From CBFGWV01 sp965652545 (GTDB taxonomy: Bacteria > Pseudomonadota > Gammaproteobacteria > Competibacterales > Competibacteraceae), in NCBI GenBank assembly GCA_965652545.1, contig CBFGWV010000276.1:1-6451 (forward strand): 6,451 nt of DNA. Reading direction: 5' to 3'. The position numbers and the translations under genes are program-made. This document shows, piece by piece, positions 1 to 5,230 of the stretch (the stretch's first letter is position 1; the number at the start of each line of letters is the position of its first letter). Under the pieces are notes generated by a model. That model did no database searches, was not told the DNA's origin, and was given only the letters and a program-made list of their open reading frames with translations.

Positions 1-27
1 CAACCGCTCAACCGCTCAACCGCTCAA
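1..27. repeat. Tandem 8-bp repeat, three copies of CAACCGCT plus CAA
   Basis: The first 24 bases are three exact copies of CAACCGCT, followed by CAA. On the minus strand this reads as repeated TTGAGCGG. The array begins at the window edge, so the true copy number may be higher. The TGA stop of the minus-strand 208-residue gene (bases 24-26) lies in this array. Because the unit is 8 bp, a change in copy number past the stop would leave that protein intact. The role is unknown; simple slippage expansion is the plainest explanation. Confidence 0.85.
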
Positions 28-650
28 AGGAACGATCGTGGCGAAAAATTCTCCGCGATCGACATTTGCTCGACCGAAAGCACGGCCTCCTTGAGCAGGG
101 CGTCGGCCGGGCTTGGCCCCAGCGATTCACAGAGTGCGACGTACAATGCATTCAAAAGGCCGCGCAACTGGCCGACCTCCATGACCGTCGTGTCCAAAGC
201 GCCACGTCGGTTCAGCCAATCGCGTAGATTGTTCTGCATGTATCGTTCCAGCGGCAATGAATTCAGGCTGTCGTGCGCCGCCGCTTGAAAGTCGGCGAAT
301 ACGACACCGCCGCGTTTATACAGTGCATCGATCAAATAATCCGTCAACGCTATGAACACCAAGAATTCCATACCACCGGCATCAGACGGTACCAGACGCT
401 GTTTGGGCGTCGGCAAGCGCATACCATTTTGGGCTCGATACAACGCGGAGCGTAGCGCGTGCCGTCGATGTGGCGGGATATCGAATTCATGCCCCAGCAT
501 TTTTACGAAGCTCACGAGGGCGCCAGGCTGATGGGCCCCGCCGATCTCGAGCCACAGGTCGAATGCCCGACGTGCTTGATCGAACTCCAAATGCTCGTCC
601 AGCACGGATCGGACCGTGTCAAGGTGTTGATCAACGTCCTGACGGGACAT
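24..650 (-). CDS. Hypothetical protein, 208 aa, overlapping the end of amt
   Basis: I do not recognise this family. The ATG at 650 is chosen over an in-frame TTG at 656 because a GGGAGG ribosome binding site (659-664) sits 8 nt before the ATG but only 2 nt before the TTG. The gene begins inside the last 20 bases of amt, so translation is probably coupled to the transporter. The protein appears soluble and mostly helical: there is no signal peptide, and the most hydrophobic stretch (about residues 94-111, MEFLVFIALTDYLIDALY) contains two Asp and one Glu and is not a convincing membrane segment. A helical C-terminal part (about 160-195) is followed by a short tail ending FSPRSFL. No PII-like T-loop, catalytic motif or metal cluster is visible. 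Position suggests a role linked to ammonium uptake, but this is inference. That it is a real gene is well supported by the RBS, the absence of a gap after amt and the codon use; its function is not. Confidence 0.75.
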   Translation of the reverse strand: MSRQDVDQHLDTVRSVLDEHLEFDQARRAFDLWLEIGGAHQPGALVSFVKMLGHEFDIPPHRRHALRSALYRAQNGMRLPTPKQRLVPSDAGGMEFLVFIALTDYLIDALYKRGGVVFADFQAAAHDSLNSLPLERYMQNNLRDWLNRRGALDTTVMEVGQLRGLLNALYVALCESLGPSPADALLKEAVLSVEQMSIAENFSPRSFL

Positions 651-1971
651 GGGCAACGCCTCCCAAGCTGTGGGGTTGGCCGTCCCGCCATTCCCGGTTT
701 GTCATCTCCACCATGAATTCCGGATAACCGAACTCATCATGCTCGGCGTAGTCGAGGCCGCGTTGCTCGTCCTGCGACGAGACACGCAATCCGACCGTCA
801 CCTTGAGCAGGTAGTAGGCAATGCCGGCCACCGGCATTACCCAAAGCGCAGCGGCGGCGCACCCGATCGCCTGCACCATCACACGTTGTACGTTGAACAT
901 GTCCGGCGCATAGAACAAACCGGCCGCAAGCGTACCCCACACACCGCAGAAGGCATGCACCGGCACGGCGTCCACGACATCGTCGATACGCAGGCGCAGA
1001 AGAAGGCGAGACCCTGTCGCCACGACCACACCGCCGACCGCGCCGGTCAATATGGCAAAGCCCGGCGTCATGCTGTTGCAGCCGGCGGTGATGGCCACCA
1101 GCCCACCCAACCCGCCGTTGATGACCGTGGCCATGAACACCGGCGCGCCGATCGAGCGCAGCGTCAACATCGACACGATGACCCCTGCGGCGGCGGCCAG
1201 CTGCGTATTGAGAAGCACCCGCCCGATGCTCTCATCGGCCAGCAGCGCGCTACCGCCGTTGAAGCCGAACCACCCGAACCAGAGGATGAAAACGCCCAGC
1301 GCCACCATCGGGAGGTTGTGCCCCGGAATACGCCTTGCCTGCCCGTCGCGGGCGAACCGGCCGGTCCGCGGTCCGACGATCAATACCGCGGCCAGGGCGC
1401 ACCAGCCGCCCACCGAGTGGACGACCGTGGAGCCGGCGTGGTCGATGAAGCCGAGTTGCTTCAACCACCCAGCGTCGACCCCCGCACCGCCCCAGGCCCA
1501 ACTGCCGAAGACGGGGTAAATCAGCACGCTGATCACCAGAGAGCCGATGACGTAGGGCATGAAGCGCATGCGCTCGGCCACCGCACCGGAGACGATCGTG
1601 GCGGCCGTCGCGACGAACATCGCCTGAAAGACGAAGACGATCGCCTCATGCCCCGCGTCAAGGGCGGGCATGGGGCTGCCCAGACCGATCCAACCGGAGG
1701 GGTTGGGGCCGAACATCAACCCATAACCGATGAACCAGAAGGCCAATACACCGACACAGAAGTCGACATAGTTCTTCAGGATGACATTGACGGCATTCTT
1801 AGCTCGTGTATTGCCCCCCTCAAGCAGGGCGAACCCCGCTTGCATGATAAAGACCAGTGTTGAACAAACGGCTATCCACACGATATCGGTGTTGTTCATC
1901 ACTGACTGCGCCTGTGCGGTGGGTGAAAACAACGCGAGACTGATCAGTGCGAGAACGCTTGAGTGTTTCAT
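631..1971 (-). CDS. amt: Ammonium transporter (Amt/Mep/Rh family)
   Basis: Channel for NH3/NH4+ uptake across the inner membrane, expected to act as a trimer; 446 aa, normal for the family. A signal peptide comes first (MKHSSVLALISLALFSPTAQAQ), followed by about eleven hydrophobic segments. Family signatures are clear: MQAGFALLEGGNTRAKN near residue 43; the DHAGSTVVH block with Asp177 and pore His185; FGWFGFNGGSAL near 232, which includes the gate Phe region; and VPVHAFCGVWG with the second pore His339. The cytoplasmic tail carries the conserved GLDYAEHDEFGYPEF element, which in AmtB-type channels couples subunits and contacts PII. ATG 1971 is preferred to GTG 1977: GGGGTGG lies just upstream of the ATG, while the GTG would abut the GGG. 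No glnK is adjacent. Instead the next gene, of unknown function, overlaps its end by 20 nt. The family is certain; whether the cell uses it for uptake or sensing cannot be read from the sequence. Confidence 0.96.
   Translation of the reverse strand: MKHSSVLALISLALFSPTAQAQSVMNNTDIVWIAVCSTLVFIMQAGFALLEGGNTRAKNAVNVILKNYVDFCVGVLAFWFIGYGLMFGPNPSGWIGLGSPMPALDAGHEAIVFVFQAMFVATAATIVSGAVAERMRFMPYVIGSLVISVLIYPVFGSWAWGGAGVDAGWLKQLGFIDHAGSTVVHSVGGWCALAAVLIVGPRTGRFARDGQARRIPGHNLPMVALGVFILWFGWFGFNGGSALLADESIGRVLLNTQLAAAAGVIVSMLTLRSIGAPVFMATVINGGLGGLVAITAGCNSMTPGFAILTGAVGGVVVATGSRLLLRLRIDDVVDAVPVHAFCGVWGTLAAGLFYAPDMFNVQRVMVQAIGCAAAALWVMPVAGIAYYLLKVTVGLRVSSQDEQRGLDYAEHDEFGYPEFMVEMTNREWRDGQPHSLGGVAHVPSGR
659..664 (-). 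promoter_or_regulatory. Ribosome binding site GGGAGG inside the amt coding region
   Basis: On the minus strand GGGAGG precedes ATG 650 by 8 nt. It lies in the 3' end of the amt reading frame. It decides the start of the downstream 208-residue gene and argues that this overlapping gene is genuinely translated. Confidence 0.7.
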
Positions 1972-1987
1972 CGCCACCCCAGTATTG

Positions 1988-2001
1988 TCTTATGCATAAG
2001 A
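1988..2001. promoter_or_regulatory. Perfect 14-bp palindrome TCTTATGCATAAGA upstream of amt
   Basis: An exact palindrome ending 17 nt before the amt start codon and only 7 nt before its ribosome binding site. If the promoter at 2021-2049 is right, it lies in the transcribed leader. There it could be an operator for a dimeric repressor or a small RNA hairpin (5-bp stem, UGCA loop). It shares the core TWATGCATWA with the palindrome at 2082-2093. Confidence 0.5.
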
Positions 2002-2020
2002 TCATTGGATTTTTTCTTGT

Positions 2021-2049
2021 ATGCTAGTTACAGGCGCAAGGTATCGCAA
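2021..2049 (-). promoter_or_regulatory. Candidate sigma-70 promoter for amt
   Basis: On the minus strand TTGCGA (2044-2049, 4 of 6 matches to the -35 consensus) is followed after exactly 17 nt by TAGCAT (2021-2026, 4 of 6 matches to the -10 consensus). Transcription would start near 2014 and give a leader of about 43 nt. The optimal spacing and position support it, but the hexamers are weak, as expected for an activated promoter. I saw no sigma-54 element with the correct GG-to-GC spacing. Confidence 0.4.
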
Positions 2050-2081
2050 GCCTACTGAGCTTGTGGCGTAAGGTAGAGCAA

Positions 2082-2104
2082 TTAATGCATTAAGGTGTAT
2101 ACAC
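2082..2104. promoter_or_regulatory. Paired palindromes TTAATGCATTAA and GTGTATACAC, candidate operators
   Basis: Two exact palindromes lie almost end to end: a 12-bp one at 2082-2093 and a 10-bp one at 2095-2104. They sit about 70-90 bp upstream of the predicted amt transcription start, where activators usually bind. The first shares TWATGCATWA with the palindrome at 1988-2001, with centres 93 bp apart. The binding protein is unknown. The local A+T richness makes chance palindromes somewhat more likely. Confidence 0.4.
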
Positions 2105-2155
2105 AGCCGAATGGCCTACATCATAAGTACTGGAAAATAAACTTTAATACCCCTA

Positions 2156-2836
2156 TCAAACCAACTCCCGCACTTCCAACACGTCCGTAATCGCCTGATG
2201 CCGTGCCGACCACAGATACTCCAAATGCGGCCCCTGCATCGGCAGGCTGATCGCCGGTGGGCGCAGGGCGGCGATGCACTCTCCACCGGGGTCGCGCACA
2301 CTGCGGTAGACCAAGCCCCAACTTTGGGTCTGGCGTAATTCGGCGCCGAAAGCCTGTGAAGGCGCGTAGTCATCGGGGTGGTGGAGATGGGCGTAGCCGT
2401 CCCCCCGCACGTCGTGCAGGGGCTTGATGACCTCGCCGATGTACACGCGCATTTTGATTTGCGTATCCGGCTCCTGGGTGAGGCGGAAAAACCGTGCGCG
2501 GTGGTAGCGCGTCTCGGCAATGGCGGTGTCCAGCGTGCCGCCAGCGTAATACACGCCGTAGCTGCCGTCCGAGAAGCGGCTGGAGAAGCCGATGTGAGTG
2601 AACGCCGCCATGACCGGACTACTGCCCGGCCCTGCGACGCGGTCGGCCGGGGCCACCAAAGTCAGGTCACCGGCCTGGTCGCGAAGGCGGTCGTTGGTCT
2701 GGCATTCGATCTCGTAGGCCAGTTCCAGGTCTTCGGGGTCGAGAATGGATTCGAACAGGTTGATGGGGGGAAATCGGGCCGGGACGATGCGGTACTGCCG
2801 GGTTCCATCCAAGTCCACGATAGGGGGCATGTCCAT
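2156..2836 (-). CDS. RES-domain toxin (NAD+-degrading) of a type II toxin-antitoxin pair
   Basis: Toxin of the RES/MbcT/ParT family, whose characterised members break down NAD+ (phosphorolysis in MbcT) or ADP-ribosylate a target, and so stop growth when the antitoxin is lost. It has 226 aa. The RES core is easy to see: SSRFSDGSYGVYYAGGTLDTAIAETRYH (residues about 85-112, split here as SSRFSDGSYG then VYYAGGTLDTAIAE) with candidate Arg87, Tyr residues 93-97 and Glu108, then SWGLVYRSVRDPGGECIAAL (172-191) with candidate Ser179. These three residue types give the domain its name, so the active site looks intact. About 80 residues precede the core. The start ATG at 2836 has GAGG 7 nt upstream; a second in-frame ATG at 2830 is possible. 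It lies 3 nt after the antitoxin stop, the usual antitoxin-first order of Xre-RES pairs. The exact reaction (phosphorolysis or ADP-ribosylation) cannot be told from the sequence. Confidence 0.9.
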   Translation of the reverse strand: MDMPPIVDLDGTRQYRIVPARFPPINLFESILDPEDLELAYEIECQTNDRLRDQAGDLTLVAPADRVAGPGSSPVMAAFTHIGFSSRFSDGSYGVYYAGGTLDTAIAETRYHRARFFRLTQEPDTQIKMRVYIGEVIKPLHDVRGDGYAHLHHPDDYAPSQAFGAELRQTQSWGLVYRSVRDPGGECIAALRPPAISLPMQGPHLEYLWSARHQAITDVLEVRELV

Positions 2837-2839
2837 CGC

Positions 2840-3253
2840 CTAACCTCGCCAGGCATCCAGATAACGGCGGACATCGGCAAGGTCCACCACGCTGCCGGCA
2901 AGCATGCGGGTCATGGCGGGCTGGCCGTTGAACAGCGGGGCATCGTTGGGTTTGCGCACCCAGGCATTGGCCTGTTCCTCGGTGGGGAAGAGGATCCGCA
3001 ACGCCTTGTAGATGCCCAGAATGTACGAGATGCGGTCCATGACATCACGCGGCAGGAGACGCTCGGGCAGCTTGCGGTAGTCGTAGAGCGTGGATTTGCT
3101 AATGTCGCCCAAAAGGCGACGCTGCTCCTCGACGCTGCATTGCCAGGCATCGGTGATGTTGAAGAACGCCTTGAGTGCCACCCTACCCTTTTGACGTTCC
3201 CTATCGTTGAGCGGGCGAATCTTTGCTGTCTTGCCGATCGCCATCACGGTCAT
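2840..3253 (-). CDS. Xre/MbcA/ParS-family antitoxin
   Basis: Antitoxin partner of the RES toxin directly downstream; 137 aa, typical for this family. A helix-turn-helix region (about residues 40-62, with SVEEQRRLLGDISKSTLYDY) is followed by helices around 69-88. The C-terminal toxin-binding domain (about 89-137) has the usual pattern: FPTEEQANAWVRKPN, then PLFNGQPAMTRMLAG, then VVDLADVRRYLDAW. In the family the last domain plugs the toxin's NAD+ pocket while the HTH represses the operon. ATG 3253 is kept as the start because AAGG lies 11 nt upstream; ATG 3244 has no better site. The spacing is long, so the start is only moderately sure. Genes of this type often move horizontally, but I see no transposase or attachment site beside it. 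Confidence 0.9.
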   Translation of the reverse strand: MTVMAIGKTAKIRPLNDRERQKGRVALKAFFNITDAWQCSVEEQRRLLGDISKSTLYDYRKLPERLLPRDVMDRISYILGIYKALRILFPTEEQANAWVRKPNDAPLFNGQPAMTRMLAGSVVDLADVRRYLDAWRG

Positions 3254-3261
3254 CCGATTTC

Positions 3262-3285
3262 GTACCTTACTGAAGACAATAGTAC
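3262..3285 (-). promoter_or_regulatory. Candidate promoter/operator of the toxin-antitoxin operon
   Basis: The short gap upstream of the antitoxin contains TACTAT on the minus strand (3279-3284), a 4-of-6 match to a -10 box, and no good -35. The same DNA has an imperfect inverted repeat, GTAC at both ends with inner arms TACT and AGTA spaced by 9 nt. This is the kind of site an autorepressing Xre antitoxin could use. The evidence is weak. Confidence 0.25.
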
Positions 3286-3342
3286 AGATTCGGACAGCCT
3301 GATGCGAGAAAGTTCCTTGGGGGTCGGGATGAGGCCGGTGAG

Positions 3343-4221
3343 CTAGCGAATCGCAGCGAGACGGGGTTCGACCAGCGCGGCCTCGAACAACACCGCGAGG
3401 CTGGCGACGGCGCGGGGGGCTTCGCCGGTGGCCATGTAGAGCTGCAATTCTGCCGGCGGCAGGTCAGGGAAACCCTGCTCGGGGGTGAGAATCTTCCAGC
3501 CGCGGGGAACGGTGCGTCGCGATGTGATGGTCACGGCGCCGCGCTCCTGGACGGCGATACGGATGCCGGTGGGGCTTTGGCTGGTGTAGACGACCCGCCA
3601 GGGGCGGCCGGCCCCGACCAGGGCGGCGATGCCGCGGGCGCGGTACGGACAGGACTCGGGATACAGAACCAGCGGCAACGGGCCATCGACCGCATCGGGG
3701 TCGAAGTCGCTCCCGGCCACCCAGACGACGTCTTCCAGGCACAAGGTGCGGCCGGTGCTGTAGGCGGTGTGGCGAATGCCGACGACAAGGTCCAACTCGC
3801 CGGCCTCCAAGCGCTCGATCAGCACCCGCGTGATGTCGCACTGGATATTGCAGCGCACCTGCGGATGCTCGGCATCCAACCGGCGCAGTACCCCGGGCAA
3901 GTACAGCTCGGCGTAATCATTGGGCATGCCGACACGGACGATCGCCTCGCCAAGCAAAGGGTTGACCGCGGCGACGGCTTCTTCATGCAAGCGCAGGATA
4001 CGCCGGGCGTAGGCCAGAAAGTCGGTGCCGGCCCGGGTCAGCGCGACATGGCGACGGCTGCGCTCGAACAGGCGGCAGTCGAGCATCTCCTCCAGCCGGC
4101 GAATCTGCAGGCTGACAGCCGATTGCGTGCGCGCAACATGGGTGGCCGCGGCGGTGAAACTCTGCGTTTCGGCCACGGCCACGAAGGTGCGTAGCAAGTC
4201 GGATTCAAGGTTCGGAAGCAT
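3343..4221 (-). CDS. LysR-type transcriptional regulator, LrhA-like N-terminus
   Basis: Transcription factor of 292 aa, normal for the family. The N-terminal winged HTH (about residues 8-66) is textbook: LLRTFVAVAETQSFTAAA, then ARTQSAVSLQIRRLEEMLDC, then LFERSRRHVALTRAG. The RTQSAVS recognition helix resembles LrhA/HexA-type regulators. A linker helix (about 68-90) leads to a periplasmic-binding-like effector domain (about 93-280) expected to sense a small molecule. It is divergent from the oxygenase/M24 operon with a 118-bp shared regulatory region, the classical arrangement for a LysR protein that controls the neighbouring operon, often with a pathway substrate or intermediate as co-inducer. 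ATG 4221 has AGGGA close upstream. The family is certain; the target and effector are inferred from position only. Confidence 0.95.
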   Translation of the reverse strand: MLPNLESDLLRTFVAVAETQSFTAAATHVARTQSAVSLQIRRLEEMLDCRLFERSRRHVALTRAGTDFLAYARRILRLHEEAVAAVNPLLGEAIVRVGMPNDYAELYLPGVLRRLDAEHPQVRCNIQCDITRVLIERLEAGELDLVVGIRHTAYSTGRTLCLEDVVWVAGSDFDPDAVDGPLPLVLYPESCPYRARGIAALVGAGRPWRVVYTSQSPTGIRIAVQERGAVTITSRRTVPRGWKILTPEQGFPDLPPAELQLYMATGEAPRAVASLAVLFEAALVEPRLAAIR

Positions 4222-4227
4222 AGTCCC

Positions 4228-4238
4228 TGTAATTTACA
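4228..4238. promoter_or_regulatory. Perfect palindrome TGTAATTTACA beside the LysR start
   Basis: An exact 11-bp palindrome (arms TGTAA/TTACA around a central T) that begins 6 nt upstream of the LysR start codon in the divergent intergenic region. It could be the recognition or autoregulation site of the LysR protein. It is not the classical T-N11-A length, so the assignment is tentative. Confidence 0.35.
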
Positions 4239-4287
4239 ACACTCATCAATCTAATCGGATAAATTCGTTTTCGTTCTTACACACGCA

Positions 4288-4319
4288 CGCTTAACGTGAG
4301 CGCTCCCGATTCGCATAAA
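4288..4319 (+). promoter_or_regulatory. Candidate promoter of the oxygenase-M24 operon with an overlapping inverted repeat
   Basis: TTAACG (4291-4296) and CATAAA (4314-4319) are each 4-of-6 matches to the -35 and -10 boxes, with an ideal 17-nt spacer. The -35 box is embedded in an inverted repeat, CGCTTA-ACG-TGAGCG (4288-4302), with one mismatched pair, a likely place for a regulator to contact RNA polymerase. The predicted start near 4326 leaves a short leader that just covers the AAGGAG ribosome binding site at 4328-4333. The regulator is most simply the divergent LysR protein. Confidence 0.35.
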
Positions 4320-4339
4320 ACCGACAAAAGGAGCCATTG

Positions 4340-5230
4340 ATGAGCGCTGTGATGAAGCTGGCCGACGCCGGACACACCGACCTTGACGATCTGGTGGACC
4401 TGGCCCGATACCCCATCCACGACCCCGACGCACCGGCCCTGCGGGCGCTGGTGGCGGCCACCCGAGCGGATCTCGAAACCTCGGGCTGCTGCGTACTGCC
4501 GGGGTTCCTGACCGCCGAGGGCCTGACCAAGGCGGCGGCGGAAGGCACGGCGCTGGCACCCAAAGCATTCTTCCGCCGGCTGATGTGCAACATCTACAAC
4601 AGTGCGCCCGACCCGAGTCTGCCGGCCGACGACCCGCGTCACTTGTACTTCGAGCGCACCAGCGGCTTCGTCAGCCGCGACATGATCCCCGCCGATACGG
4701 CGATCCACCGGTTGTACGTGTCCCCGGCAATGAAGCAGTTCGTGGCTGCCTGTTCGGGCGCCGACGAGATCTACGAGTACGCCGATCCCTTCGCCGGGCT
4801 GGTCTTCAACGTGTTGCCCCCGGGTACGCGTCAGCCCTGGCACTACGATACCAATGAATTGGTGACCACCATCATGACGCAGGCTCCGGAGGCCGGCGGG
4901 GCGTTCGAGTTCTGCCCCGGCATCCGCACCCCGGGCGATGAGAACCTCGCCGGTGTGGCCCGCGTGCTGCGCGGCGAGGACGACGCACGTATCCGCCGTA
5001 TCCGGCTGCGCCCGGGTGACCTGCAACTGTTCCGCGGCCGCTATGCGCTGCATCAGGTGGCCGAGGTGCAAGGGCCGCGGGCGCGCCATACGGCCGTGTT
5101 CGGCTATGCCAACCGCCCCGGCTTGGTAGGCCCGCTGGAACGCACCCGCCAGTTGTACGGCCGGGTGGCCGAGGCGCACATGCTGGCCGACCGTGCGCAG
5201 CAGCGCGCCAACGATGGGTTGATCTACTGA
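4340..5230 (+). CDS. Fe(II)/2-oxoglutarate-dependent oxygenase, HalD/BesD-like, hydroxylase-type triad
   Basis: Predicted cytoplasmic non-haem iron oxygenase of 296 aa, using O2 and 2-oxoglutarate to oxidise an unactivated C-H bond. The double-stranded beta-helix core carries QPWHYDTNEL with His168 and Asp170, then PGDLQLFRGRYALHQV with distal His238, and Arg249 in RARHTAVFGY, 11 residues on, fitting the 2-oxoglutarate-binding Arg. Other family-like blocks are AGGAFEFCPGIRTPGDEN and the end motif RTRQLYGR. The pattern resembles the HalD/BesD group, whose known members chlorinate or hydroxylate free amino acids such as lysine. Halogenases have Gly in place of the metal-binding Asp (HxG); this protein has HxD, so I predict a hydroxylase. 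ATG 4340 is chosen over TTG 4337 because AAGGAG lies 6 nt upstream. The stop overlaps the next gene's start as TGATG. The substrate is unknown. A general PhyH-like dioxygenase is the alternative label. Confidence 0.82.
   Translation: MSAVMKLADAGHTDLDDLVDLARYPIHDPDAPALRALVAATRADLETSGCCVLPGFLTAEGLTKAAAEGTALAPKAFFRRLMCNIYNSAPDPSLPADDPRHLYFERTSGFVSRDMIPADTAIHRLYVSPAMKQFVAACSGADEIYEYADPFAGLVFNVLPPGTRQPWHYDTNELVTTIMTQAPEAGGAFEFCPGIRTPGDENLAGVARVLRGEDDARIRRIRLRPGDLQLFRGRYALHQVAEVQGPRARHTAVFGYANRPGLVGPLERTRQLYGRVAEAHMLADRAQQRANDGLIY

Noticed and set aside
649..1863. 404-residue plus-strand open frame opposite amt
   Set aside because: It is a shadow of the amt gene. The composition is rich in His, Arg, Gly and Pro with no domain, while the opposite strand encodes a clear Amt protein.
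1978..2155. Sigma-54 promoter upstream of amt
   Set aside because: It would be expected for nitrogen control, but the only GG...GC-like stretch has 15 instead of 12 nt between the key G residues.
2378..3346. 322-residue plus-strand open frame across the toxin-antitoxin pair
   Set aside because: It covers two well-supported minus-strand genes, has no recognisable domain, and is a by-product of high GC codon use.
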